Source: Amblyomma americanum (lineage: Eukaryota > Arthropoda > Arachnida > Ixodida > Ixodidae). Taken from it: a DNA stretch of 64,000 bases. The notes beneath the pieces are model-generated. The model had not been told where the DNA came from. It made no database searches and saw only the letters and a program-made list of their open reading frames with translations. Numbering within the stretch: position 1 is the stretch's first letter; each line of letters begins with the position of its first letter. Of the stretch, positions 23,591 to 33,583 are shown in pieces. The stretch is from NCBI RefSeq assembly GCF_052857255.1, contig NW_027526485.1:124001-188000 (forward strand). The letters are read 5' to 3'. Both the position numbers and the translations under genes were made by a program.

Positions 23591-23721
23591 AAACCAACTG
23601 CTACCTTGGTGGATGAAATAAAAAAAAAAGTTTATCCTCCTTTTCCTCCTCCTGTATCGTGCGCAACTCTGGCCGAGACTGCGCAGTTTCACGTAATTCC
23701 TGGAGAGCCATGCTGCGCATG

Positions 23722-23890
23722 CGCGAGGAGCCCTCCACTACGGCGCCTCTTTCTTCCGGAGTCCTTCCATTATCTCTTCCTTTTCTTTATTAAAGTTTAC
23801 CTCCTCCTTCTCCTTCTCCTCCTCCCTTATGGCGCGCTTCAGGTGTCCGCCGACATGTGAGAGAGGTACTGCGCCATTTCCTTTCCTGAA
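23722..23890 (+). mobile_element. SINE 3' fragment (long-tail subtype)
   Basis: It begins at 'GGAGCCCTCCACTACGGCGCC' and runs through the pyrimidine-rich segment to 'TACTGCGCCATTTCCTTTCC'. The head is missing. It lies just beyond the 3' end of the I-clade LINE. Confidence 0.8.
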
Positions 23891-23954
23891 AACCAATTTA
23901 ATTTTTTATTTATTTAATATAAACCTTAATTTCATTGTTTTTAATTTATTTAAT

Positions 23955-24265
23955 TTAATTTAGCGATGGATCAGTGGCCAGGGCGCTCGGCTACTCACCT
24001 GGAGTTCCCGGGTTCGAACCCGACCGCGGCGGCTGCGTTTTTATAGAAGCAAAACGCTAAGGCGCCGTGTCCTGTGCGAGATGTCAGTGCACGTTAATGA
24101 TCCTCAGGTGGTCGAAATTATTCCGGAGCCCTCCACTGCGGCACCTATTTCTTCCTTTCTTCTTTCACTCTCTCCTTTATCGCTTCCCTTACGGCGTGGT
24201 TCAGGTGCCCAACGATATATCAGACAGATGCTGCGCCGTTTCCTTTCCACCACAACCAATTATTG
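23955..24265 (+). mobile_element. tRNA-derived SINE, long-tail subtype
   Basis: The A-box region is degenerate (GGATCAGTGGCCAGGGC), but the B box GGGTTCGAACCCG (about 24009-24021) is intact. The body has 'GATGTCAGTGCACGTTAA' and 'TGGTCGAAATTATTCCGGAG', and the tail ends with GCGCCGTTTCCTTTCCACC. It is almost full length. Confidence 0.9.
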
Positions 24266-24341
24266 CGGCCACGGTCCGCGGTGTGGGTCTCCACGGCAGG
24301 CGTCGCATGGATCACACCTACCGTTCCGCTGAACGCACGAA

Positions 24342-24551
24342 AGTGCACCGGCGTGGTGGTGGTGGTGGTAGTGGTTTTATTAAAAATAATAGCAAAAAGG
24401 AAGGAAAACATTTTTGCTAGCCCCGGCATCTGCCATCGATACTGAAGCACCTGAGCTGGGGCAGCGGAAATAAACGATAGCAGGCAGAATGGAGAAATGA
24501 AATGAAACAGGTGAGGGGGAGAGGAAGAGAGGTTAGGGGGAGAAGTAATAT
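24342..24551 (-). mobile_element. 3' end of the split minus-strand LINE
   Basis: Read on the minus strand this matches 38815-38995 of the plus-strand LINE copy nearly base for base ('TTCATTTCATTTCTCCATTCTGCC', 'GATGGCAGATGC', 'TTTTTAATAAAACCACTACC'). It ends in an (ACC)n tail. It was separated from the rest of its LINE (30445 onward) by the gypsy insertion. AATAAA precedes the tail. Confidence 0.92.
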
Positions 24552-24921
24552 TGCCGCGAATATTTGCAGTGTGTTCGTTTTTCAAATCTGCCGCCGCATC
24601 ACTTTATCGCTTTGTTTGCGACGCAAGACAAGGCGGATTTATCTCGATTGATCGCAGCCAGGCAGAGCTGATTCTACGTTGTTCCGGAATGTTCTAGTAA
24701 CTTTGCGCTCTTTATCTCGAAAGTTCGCTGTCAGCTTTAAATTGAGCACGGCCGACAGCGGCCGGCATTCAGTTCGACGACCGCCGAGCACGCTTGTCGC
24801 TTCGCCGCCGCCGAGTGATTCAGTCCATTTTGGGTGCAAGTCAGCCCAATAAACAGTTCTTTTAGAAGACCCTTTCGTCCATCTTCATCGCTGCTTCGAC
24901 TGCCGTCACCACTACGTGACA
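24552..24921 (+). repeat. 5' LTR of the gypsy element
   Basis: It starts with TGCCGCGAATATTTGC and ends with CTACGTGACA. An AATAAA polyadenylation signal lies at 24848-24853. It differs from the 3' LTR mainly in a small cluster at about 24628-24640 plus scattered substitutions. Confidence 0.95.
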
Positions 24922-24923
24922 TT

Positions 24924-24940
24924 TGGCGGAGGTGCTGGGT
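24924..24940 (+). promoter_or_regulatory. Putative tRNA primer-binding site
   Basis: Two bases after the LTR, the sequence TGGCGGAGGTGCTGGG begins with TGG, the complement of a tRNA CCA end. This is the position expected for minus-strand priming. The tRNA species was not identified. Confidence 0.5.
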
Positions 24941-25112
24941 AGCCTTCCATGTTCCGGACGCCCCCTTCTAGTCGTGAAGCCAGCCCTGAGCGCTTCGCAC
25001 CCGTGGACGAGCCAGCCGACGTCTCCAGGGAGAGGAGCCTGAGTTCGGGAAACTGCCGGACCGCACAAGACAGCGAAAAGACGCGGCTACGAGCACCGCA
25101 ACCTCGCCGAAA

Positions 25113-26018
25113 ATGTCGACACCGATCATACTGCAGCAGCCGCGGGTGCCGCCAACTTTCAATGGATCCCTAGGCGAAGACCCTGAAGAATGGTTGGATC
25201 AATTTGAGCGCGTGGCGTCATTCAACGGGTGGGATGATGCGGCAAAAATTGGACACCTGTTCTTCTCATTGGATGGCTCCGCACGCACGTGGTACAAAAA
25301 CTACGAGTCGTCCCTTGCGACATGGGTGTTATTCAAGAGAGAACTATTGAAGGTATTCACCAGTGTCGTGAGGAAAGAAAGAGCCGAACGACTCCTCGAG
25401 TCCAGGACCCAGCTTCCGAATGAGCCCGTCCGCGGTTACGTCGAGGAGATGAAGCGCCTATTTCGCCGCGCCGACCCCGGGATGACCGAGGAAAAGAAAG
25501 TTCAGTTTTTAATGCGCGGCGTAAAAGAACAACTCTTTGCATGCCTCGTCCGCCACCCGCCAAAAACAGTCGAGGAATTCATGCAAGAAGCATGCACGAT
25601 TGAGAAGACCCTCGACGTCCGAGCTCGGCAGTACAATCGTCCTTCCTCTGCCGGTGCAATCCTTTCGGACACGCCGGCCACCACCAGCGACAGCTTGCGG
25701 GAAGTTATCCGCGAAATCGTCAGAGAGGAGCTACGCCGATTACTGCCATCCTCCCCACAGCGCACAAGCAGCGACTCTGATGGACGTGGTACGGGAAGAA
25801 GTGCAACAAGCACTTGGCACCCGACGGCCACAGAACCCCGGGTCATGACCTACGCCGCTGCAGTAAGAACTGCCCAGCCCCAACGACAACCCCCACGTCC
25901 TCCCCGAGATGAGCCACTTGTACCACAACGCCGCCTCCCAGCCCCCGCCTGCCCAGCCTATGACCGACGCCCCAGGAAATGCGACGCCTGGAGGACTTCC
26001 GACAACCGGCCGTTGTGA
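25113..26018 (+). pseudogene. Gypsy gag (capsid region), stop at the zinc knuckle
   Basis: This 301-codon open frame begins 'MSTPIILQQPRVPPTFNGSL'. It has a retrotransposon capsid domain with 'WLDQFERVASFNGW', 'ARTWYKN', 'FKRELLKVF' and 'RGYVEEMKRLFRRADPGM' over residues ~15-160, then a basic/Pro-rich linker. The TGA at 26016-26018 falls where the first Cys of the nucleocapsid zinc knuckle is expected. Just after it, 'FHCGEAGHIF' remains in frame, then a frameshift follows. Gag would form the particle and package the RNA. The capsid part looks intact but the nucleocapsid part is lost. Confidence 0.85.
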
Positions 26019-26400
26019 TTCCATTGCGGTGAGGCCGGCCATATCTTCGTCACTGCCCGTACCGACGTATCGGTCTTCGAGGATTTGCCATTAACGCCCC
26101 ACGACCACGCTTCGGGCAACGCCCGCAGGAAATCGACGAGTACCTGCTTCGAGAAGAGTACACGCCAAACCGCTTTTCGTGCTCACCATTGCCGTCAACC
26201 TCGCGCTTTGCGTCGGCATGCCGCAGCTACGCAGCCGCGGTACGAGGAAGATCTCCCAGCCCCCGTAGGGGAAACTGAAGGCAGCAACCTCTGTAGGTGA
26301 GGTTGCTAAAGAGCGAAACGCCGAAGATCCTCCACCGACCACGCCCCATGAAGACGCTGCACCCGCGACGCCACATGAAGAACCGACACTCGCTGCACCG

Positions 26401-27355
26401 ATGCCGCACACAATGAGAACCCCGACCACGACGCAGGCTGCCTTGAAAACGACGCCGCCACCCAGAAGAGCTTCGACCATACGCCCCACCCGCGACTCGC
26501 ATACGCGACGAAGCCGTGACCCGACGCCAAGAGCGACGTGCAATGCAAGAGCCAGGACCTCTGACTTAAAAGTGACTATCGACGGCCGGAAAGTTACCGC
26601 TCTAGTCGACACAGGAGCCGATTACTCGGTGATGAATGGAACATTCGCTGCGCAGCTGAGAAAAGTCACAACGGCTTGGGACGGCCCACAAATTCGCACC
26701 GCAGGGGGACACCTCATTACGCCATCAGGACGATGCACAGCGCGAGTGACTGTCAAAGGACATACCTATCCTGCGACCTTTGTTGTGCTACCGCAATGCT
26801 CCCGCGAAGTGATCTTGGGTATGGATTTCCTTAATGAGCATCAGGCGATCATCGGCCTGCGATGCAAGCTGATCACGCTTTCGACGGACGAAGCCAACGC
26901 TTCGATGGAAACTCGGGAAAATCACGTTGCCCTGAGTGTCCTGGAGGAAGAAGTGAGCGTCCTACCCCGATCAAGCGTTATCCTGACCGTAGGCGCCGCG
27001 AAAGCCATTAACGCTGAAGCCATCATCGAGGGCAACATGCAGTTGCTCCTAGACCGAGGAATCAGCATCGCAAGAGGCATCGCACATTTACGCAATGGCC
27101 AGGCCGAAGTACTGCTGACTAACTTCAGCGAAGAATACCGGCACATTAACAGAGGAACGGCGATTGCTTTCTTCGACGAAATATCTGACGTACGAGACTC
27201 CTCCGCCCTCTCCGACCCCTTCGCAGAAGATTCGCCTGACCAAGAGAACTCGCCCGCTTTGGACATCAACCCAGCCCTGCACCGGAACAGACAAGACCAG
27301 ATCCGCAATCTGCTTCAAAGCTACAGCGAGTTTTTCGACATCGCCGAAGGTGCGA
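26401..27355 (+). pseudogene. Gypsy protease and linker region of pol
   Basis: This is part of a 433-codon frame (26401-27702) of which the portion up to about 27355 is real pol. 'VTALVDTGADYSVM' (about 26596-26637) holds the D-T-G active site of a retroviral-type aspartic protease, and 'REVILGMDFLNEHQAIIG' (about 26803-26856) is the second conserved segment. A long linker follows with an acidic stretch and 'DQIRNLLQSYSEFFDI' leading toward RT. The reading frame then shifts. The link to gag (26019-26400) is disrupted, so a gag-pol fusion could not be made from this copy. Confidence 0.85.
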
Positions 27356-28735
27356 CAGACGCCAATTGCCAAGCATCGCATCATAACGGATCAACACGCT
27401 CGACCTCTCCGTCAAAGCCCCTACCGTGTGTCCCCGCGAGAACGACAAGCCATCCGGGACCAAGTCGAAGAAATGCTTCGCGACGACGTCATCCAGCCTT
27501 CAAACAGCCCATGGGCGGCACCGGTTGTTCTAGTGAGAAAGAAAGACGGCTGACTTCGATTCTGCGTGGATTACCGCCGCTTGAACAACATAACAAAGAA
27601 GGACGTCTACCCCCTCCCCCGCATCGACGACACACTGGACCGCCTCTGCAATGCCAAATATTTCTCATCGATGGACCTCAAGAGCGGCTACTGGCAAATT
27701 GAGGTCGACGAAAGAGATCGCGAAAAGACAGCATTCATCACTCCGGATGGGCTGTTTGAGTTCAAGGGGATGCCATTTGGTCTCTGTTCCGCACCAGCGA
27801 CGTTTCAGCGAGTAATGGATGCAGTGCTGGCAGGCCTGAAGTGGCATATTTGTCTGGTATATTTAGATGACGTTGTTGTCTTCGCCTCGAACTTTGAAGA
27901 GCACCTCAAAAGACTTCGAACAGTACTAGACGCAATCAAGTCGTCTGGCCTAACGTTGAAAGCAGAAAAATTCCACTTTGCTTAAGAAGAGCTGCGGTTT
28001 ATAGGCCACATCGTTAGCAAGGAAGGAGTACGCCCAGGCCAGCAGAAAACAGATGCTATTGAACAGTTTCCACCGCCGGCCGATAAGAAAGCAGTGCGCA
28101 GATTTCTCGGACTGTGCGCATACTAACGACGATTTGTGAAAAACTTTTCGCGCATCGCCGTGCCCCTGACCCAACTGACGAAGGCAGACGCGCCGCAATC
28201 AGAAGCCTTCAAGGAACTTCAGCGTTGATTACAGTCCCCACCGATCCTTGCGCATTTTGATGAAAACGCCGATACTGAAGTTCATACCGACGCAAGCAGC
28301 GTGGGACTAGGCGCCGTCCTCGTTCAAAAAAGTGACAGGCTGGAAAAAGTCATCGCATACGCTAGCCGTTCCCTTTCCAAGGCCGAGGCTAACTATTCGA
28401 CAACTGAGAAGGAGTGCCTTGCCATCATCTGGGCTACGTCAAAATTCCGCCCCTATCTCTACGGACGGCAGTTCAAGGAGGTCAGCGACCACCACGCGCT
28501 CTGCTGGCTTGCCAATTTGAAGGACCCCTCTGGCCGACTCGCTCGATGGAGTCTGCGTCTCCACGAGTTTGACGTCACCGTCGTTTGCAAGTCCGGACGC
28601 AAGCACTCTGATGCCGATTGCCTCTCACGAGCCCCTGTAGATGCACCGCCGCCGGACGACGATGAGGACGCCTTCCTGGGACCCATCAGCCCCAGCTCTT
28701 TTGCTCAGCAGCAACGCTCGGACCCCGACCTAAGA
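27356..28735 (+). pseudogene. Gypsy reverse transcriptase and RNase H
   Basis: One frame carries RT fingers ('SPRERQAIRDQVEEMLRDDV'), 'FSSMDLKSGYWQI' (motif A), 'MPFGLCSAPATFQRVM' (motif B) and 'VYLDDVVVFA' (motif C, YLDD at 27860-27871). After the connection, RNase H follows: '[14 protein letters not shown]' (first Asp), '[14 protein letters not shown]' (Glu), 'VSDHHAL' and '[11 protein letters not shown]'. All key acidic residues are present. Four premature stops interrupt the same frame, at about 27551, 27983, 28124 and 28226. The frame changes near 28735 before integrase. It is a near-intact but inactive pol. Confidence 0.88.
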
Positions 28736-29960
28736 GGCTCTCATCGAGTACCTGGAAGGCAAGGTTTCTTCACCCCCCGCTTCATTCAAGCGAGGACTGT
28801 CTTCCTTCTGTGTGCAGAATGAGGTCCTTGTGAAGAAGAACTTTACAGCGAACAAAACAGCCTACCTCCTTGTTGTACCTACTTGTCTCCGCGAAGAAGT
28901 TCTACAGGCTTCACACGACGAGCCGACAGCTAGACATCTCGGGATTACTCGCACCCTCCGCCGCATTCAAGACAAGTATTACTGGCTCCGACTGTCTGCC
29001 GATGTCGCACACTATGTGAAAACCTGCCGAGATTGTCAGCGACGAAAGCCTCCTCTCACACGACCAGCAGGATTTCTGAGCCCCATTGAACCTGCCTCAA
29101 GGCCCTTTCAGCAGATCGCCATGGACTTGCTTGACCCTTTTCGAACGTCAACATCTGGAAATAAGTGGATCATCATAGCGACCGACTACCTGGCCCGCTA
29201 CGCCGAGGGGATAGCCCTACCGAACGGAACAGCAGTAGAAGTCGCCAAATTTTTCGTGGAGTGCATTCTTCTTCGACACAGAGCCCCCGATGCGCTCACC
29301 ACGGAAAGAGGAACTGCATTCACGGCGGAACTAACGCAAGCCATCCTGCGGTACAGCCAAACCAGCCACCGGAGGATAACTGCATACCATCCGCAGACCA
29401 ACGGACTGACCGAGCGCCTGAACAAAACCATCGCCGATATGCTCGCTATGTATGTCGATGCCGAACACAAAACCTGGGATGTCATCCTGCCTTACGTCGT
29501 TTTCGCCTACAACACCGCAGTGCAGGAGACCACCCAGATGACGCCTTTTAGGCTCGTCCATGACAGGGAGGCCACGACCACGCTAGACGCCATGCTGCCC
29601 AACGTTACAGAAGAAGAGAACGTCGACGTTGCCGCCTACCTTCAACGCGCAGAAGAAGCTCGAAGGCTTGCCCGATTACGGATCAAAGATCAGCAGCGGT
29701 CCGACGCCAGACGCTACAACCTACGAAGACGCAACGCGGAATACAAGCCAGGAGACCAAGTCTGGGTGTGGACGCCCATTCGCCGCCGTGGATTGAGTGA
29801 AAAGCTTTTGAGACGCTATTTCGGCCCGTACAAGGTTCTTCGTCGGCTGGGTGAACTGGATTATGGAGTCATCCCTGACGCAATGACAGCATCCCAGCGA
29901 CGCCGCGTACGACCAGAAGTTGTCCATGTAGTCCGTCTGAAGCCGTATTATGCGCGCTAA
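28736..29960 (+). pseudogene. Gypsy integrase (long open frame, altered catalytic residue)
   Basis: The open frame 28812-29960 (382 codons) starts inside pol rather than at a natural start. It contains the HHCC zinc domain ('HDEPTARHLG' ... 'CRDCQRR', residues ~35-77). The catalytic core has Asp105 ('AMDLLDP') and Glu201 ('LTERLNK'). The middle catalytic position, residue 165 in 'LTTERGTAF', is Glu where Asp is expected; the 35-residue spacing to Glu201 matches D,D35E. The C-terminal domain has 'KPGDQVWVW' and ends 'VVHVVRLKPYYAR'. The frame itself is open to its stop, but the Asp-to-Glu change and the upstream pol damage make activity unlikely. Confidence 0.88.
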
Positions 29961-30055
29961 AGGCCGCTGCATTTCCATGCTCTATTTTCGCAAGATCCGT
30001 TTTTTTTCCTTACTAGTCGCATTATTTGTTTTAATGCATCTGGTCGATGCTTCTT

Positions 30056-30069
30056 TGAGAGGGCAGTAA
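30056..30069 (+). promoter_or_regulatory. Putative polypurine tract
   Basis: The purine-rich run TTGAGAGGGCAGTAA lies directly before the 3' LTR start at 30070, the position where plus-strand synthesis is primed in LTR retrotransposons. Confidence 0.5.
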
Positions 30070-30440
30070 TGCCGCGAATATTTGCAGTGTGTTCGTTTTT
30101 CAAATCTGCCGCCACATCACTTTATCGCTTTGTTTGCAACGCAAGACTCGACCAGATTTATCTCGATTGATCGCAGCCAGGCAGAGCTGATTCTACGTTG
30201 TTCCGGAATGTTCTAGTAACTTTGCGCTCTTTATCTCGAAAGTTCGCTATCAGCTTTAAATTGAGCACGGCCGACAGCGGCCGGCATTCTGTTCGACGAC
30301 CGCCGAGCACGCTTGTCGCTTCGCCGCCGCCAAGTGATTCAGTCCATTTTGGGTGCAAGTCAGCCCAATAAACAGTTCTTTTAGAAGATCCTTTCGTCCG
30401 TCTTCATCGCTGCTTCGACTGCCGTCACCACTACGTGACA
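30070..30440 (+). repeat. 3' LTR of the gypsy element
   Basis: It is the near-identical partner of 24552-24921, ending CTACGTGACA at 30440. AATAAA is at 30367-30372. It is followed by ATAT, the target duplication. Confidence 0.95.
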
Positions 30441-30511
30441 ATATGTACAAACTCTTTACACAATAAGAAATGTGTCGAGGTTGTGCGTGTGATTAGTTCA
30501 TTTTAGAGGAA

Positions 30512-31348
30512 TTAAATCACACATGCGCACAGCACTGTGTTGGTTACCACTGGAGAGGAGCGTCCAGTTATTAATCGTTCAAGGTAGAACTCGCGTAGCG
30601 TTCGGTCACTGCGTGTAACTACCTGACGGAGAACAGGCGGGACGTCAAGTCTGTGTGTTCGAGGAATGCACAGAGGCTGCACCAAAGTTCGCTCACGAGT
30701 GCGCGCAATGCCCTGCGGCCACAATAGCGTCTTGATGTAGTCTGGTAGTATGCCCTGCGCCCTATAGGCCGCGAGAATATCGCGACGAGCATCGGCGAAC
30801 GCGGCACAGTGAAGCAGCATGTGTTCTAGTGTTTCCACTGCACCGCATCCGTCACACACATCACTCGTCGCGATTCCGTGACGCAACCGTCGTTCCCCGG
30901 GCCACACGCAGCCAATAAGCGCGCGGAGGATCATTGCACGATGTGGCCGTGTAAGTGCGCGACAGCCGGTGACACTGTCGATGCGCTCACCTCCCGCAAT
31001 GCTTGGGTCGGGGTGCAGCTTTCGGAGATGGTCATGGATGGCCGCACGCACGTCCTCCAGCGCAAGGGGCAGATCGCTGGCAGGTAGTTGGTGTGCAGCG
31101 GTCGCGAGGTCGTCAGCTTCTTCGTTGCCTGCGATGCTGCAGTGACCGGGTACCCACTGTGCACGCACGGCACAACCTCTCTGCGCGAGGCGCTCGATGC
31201 GCGAGCGAATTTCCCGCACTAGTGGGGTACCGCGGCCGTTAGATTGCAGGCGGCTGAGGGCGGCGCGGGAGTCGCACAGCAGAGCACTCCTGGGCGGCGG
31301 AGGGCCGAGGGTGAGCAGCAGGTCCAGCCCGAGCCGGATCCCCATCAA
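30512..31348 (-). pseudogene. LINE RNase H and C-terminal zinc motif (minus copy)
   Basis: A 278-codon frame on the minus strand. 'ALLCDSRAALSRLQ' holds an RNase H catalytic Asp. 'RAQWVPGHCSIAGNEEADDL' is the classical RNase H C-terminal phrase with its His and Asp. 'CDGCGAVETLEHMLLHC' is a Cys/His motif near the C-terminus. The first RNase H strand ('LLVYTD') lies at the end of the RT frame (31345-33108), so a frameshift separates them at about 31348. It ends with a stop at 30512, 68 bp before the gypsy junction. The equivalent plus-strand copy is at 37816-38737. Confidence 0.85.
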
Positions 31349-33105
31349 CTCCGCCGTGGTGGAGGAGCCCAGGAATGCTGCATGCTGCTGGCTGTGCCGT
31401 CGCAGGGCGGGATGGTGGCCGCCGCAGCAAAGGAGCAGCTGTCGCGGGCCGCTGAGCAGTCGGTGTACACGAGGAGATGGTCCTGGAGCTCCTCGTGTAT
31501 GACGGCTCTGGCCAGCTGCTGCACAGCACAGAGGGGTGTGCTCCGCTTTCCCGCAATGCCGACGATCTCTCGCTGTACCTCCGAGGCAGCAGGCCAGGGC
31601 GCGTAGGAGCCGGAGGGGTGTGGGCCTTGTGTCAATTGCTCATACTCAAACAGCGCCGCGCCCATTTGTGATCGCGGGTGCGAGCGCATACGCTGCAGCA
31701 GCGAGCCGCCGTCCGGTGCGCGGTGAAGCCGGTCGATGTGATTCAATGCCCTGCGCGCTGCTTGGAGCTCAAGTGGCCACGCTCCTGCCTCGGCCAACGT
31801 TGCGGCGCACTGCGAGTTTTTGGGCAGGCCTATGCACACGCGCAGGGACTTGCGGTGCTGAAGCTCGAGTTTCTTCCAGCACGGCTTGCGCACCGTGACG
31901 AGCTGCAGCGCATAAAGCACCGCCCCCAAATCTGCGGCATTGTATAGACGCAGCGCGGCTTGCTGAGAGATGCGCTGGCCTCGAGCGGTGAGCTTGTGCA
32001 CGGCTGCGGTGATCCTCTTCAACTGCAGACAGGCCTTGGTCGCCGCGGGGCGGAAGGAAAGGCGCCAGTCGATGTCCAGGCCAAGGTACCGCACCGATTT
32101 ACGCCACGGAATCGGAATCCCGTCCAGTGACAGTGGCGCAAGGTGCACGCGCGAGCTCGAAACGCAGGCCATGGCAACCGATTTGTCCGCGCTCAGCGAT
32201 AGACCAAGGCCGCGCAAGCTGGCATCGATTGTGGTCAGGGCTGCCTGAAGGCACCCCCGCACGCGGAACGCCTCGCCCGGTGGTCCCCGGCACCACAGAG
32301 CTCTGTCGTCTGCATATATGGACATGTACACATGGTGTCGGCCGCTCGTGGGGAGCGAGGCCTGCACCACCGACATTGCCACATTAAACAGGAAAGGTGA
32401 TAGGACCGAGCACTGCGGCACGCCCATGTCCACCGGGCGAGGCTTGGAGAGCTTACCCCCTACTCGTACGCGCATGGTGCGCCCGCTCAGGAAGCCATGA
32501 ACGTATCGCAAAAGGCGCCCGCTCACACCAGCCCCCTTAAGCACCGCGAGAATTGGTGCGCGGTGAACGTTGTCAAAAGCGCCCGATACGTCCAGTAGTA
32601 GCAGCAGCGCAACCTGGCCTGCCGCCCTGGCATGCTCCAGCGCTGTAACAACGTCCGATATAGAATCAGCCGTGCACCGCATCCCACGGAAACCCGTCTG
32701 CCGCTCGTCAAACAAATCAGCCTCCGCAGCCCGCTCGTTCAGACGCTGCAACGCCATATGCTCCATGAGCTTACCTGCCGCCGATGTTAATGCCACTGGC
32801 CGGTATCCGCTCAGCTCCATAGGTGGGCGCCCTGCCTTTCTGATGGGACAAACGACCGCGGTTCGCCAATCCTCCGGTAGCTCCCCTCGTTCCCACACCA
32901 GGTTGATCTGCGCAGGAGGTTGCTGCGCATCCAGGTTTCGCAGCATCTGGTATGTCACCCCGTCCGGTCCGGGGTGACGCGCACCTTGATTTCCCGGGGC
33001 GATGAGATGTGACACAACAGGGCACTGCGGCACAGGTGGGTTCCTCGCACGTGGTGGCTGAGTGGTAGCCAGTGTAGCCAGGTAGCCGCATCTGGGGCTC
33101 CCCAT
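31345..33105 (-). pseudogene. LINE reverse transcriptase (minus copy)
   Basis: A 587-codon frame on the minus strand. It shows 'HPGPDGVTYQMLRNL', 'ELSGYRPVALTSAAGKLMEH' (fingers), 'LLLLLDVSGAFDNVH' (motif A), 'VDMGVPQCSVLSPFLFNVAM' (motif B, where the usual Gly after PQ is Cys) and 'YMSIYADDRALWC' (motif C, YADD kept). Thumb, connection and the beginning of RNase H ('HLLVYTD') follow. The frame is open for its whole length. It is preceded at 33220-33100 by 'MQWNVRSLAARYAEMRVRIA' and 'VIALQET', the first motifs of an APE-type endonuclease, with the rest of that domain deleted. The enzyme therefore has no nicking domain. Confidence 0.88.
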
Positions 33106-33583
33106 CATGTGAACCTACGTCTCCTGCAGCGCGATAACTTCCGGCGAATCCTGTGCGATGCGAACTCGCATTTCGGCGTACCGCGCTGCAAGTGAGCGCA
33201 CGTTCCACTGCATGATGGATGGTATGAGTGAGGGATTTCGGCGGCTAGCCATCATGCTGGCTTATCTGTGCGGGAGCAGCCGCTGCTTCTAAGCAAGCCC
33301 GATGTCCATCGGTGCCCTCCGGGAAAAGTGCGCTGAGGGCGCGCAATGCCAGCTTTAGGCGCGCGCTCTCCGCGTCCCGTGCGTCAGGGGGCTGGCCATG
33401 AAAAGCGGCCGCAGCCTCGGGCCGCGCTGTACGGGACGCCAGGCAACCGGATCGCCGCTGCCGCTGCCGGCGCTGCCGTTGCTTCGGTGACTGCTGCTGC
33501 TGGGGTGTTCCCCTGACGGCCTGCGCATAAGAAAGCGCGCGGGGCGTCAGCTGATGTTGCTGGGCTGGGGCCGCTGTCTCAGC
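33106..33583 (-). pseudogene. LINE endonuclease stub and ORF1-ORF2 junction
   Basis: 33220-33106 encodes the APE endonuclease start ('WNVRSL', 'LQET') followed by a stop. 33221-33583 has broken frames and is probably the junction between ORF1 and ORF2. The central and C-terminal endonuclease motifs (GDFN, SDH) are absent. Confidence 0.65.

Larger units (their letters stand above)
19205..23635 (+). mobile_element. I-clade LINE, internally deleted, with a nested SINE
   Basis: A GC-rich 5' leader (19205-19460) precedes an ORF1 (gag-like) region. ORF2 pieces follow: reverse transcriptase from about 21828, RNase H, and a Cys/His C-terminal motif. The element ends in 'GGATGAAATAAAAAAAAAAG' near 23632. 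The endonuclease and the N-terminal half of RT are missing: ORF1 sequence passes directly into 'CKAEISFGSLPS' of RT near 21830-21860. A SINE sits inside (20703-21023). RT plus RNase H in one protein, after a zinc-knuckle ORF1, indicates the I group. Confidence 0.8.
24552..30440 (+). mobile_element. Complete Ty3/gypsy LTR retrotransposon, nested in a LINE
   Basis: Two LTRs of 370 and 371 bp, each TGCCGCG...GTGACA, frame gag and pol in the order gag, protease, RT, RNase H, integrase (Ty3/gypsy order). The target duplication is ATAT (24548-24551 and 30441-30444). The host LINE copy at 36441-38995 shows the unoccupied site 'GTAATATGTAC' (on its minus strand). The LTRs differ at about a dozen positions, partly clustered, so insertion is not very recent. 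The internal region carries several stops and frameshifts. No env-like frame follows pol. Confidence 0.95.
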
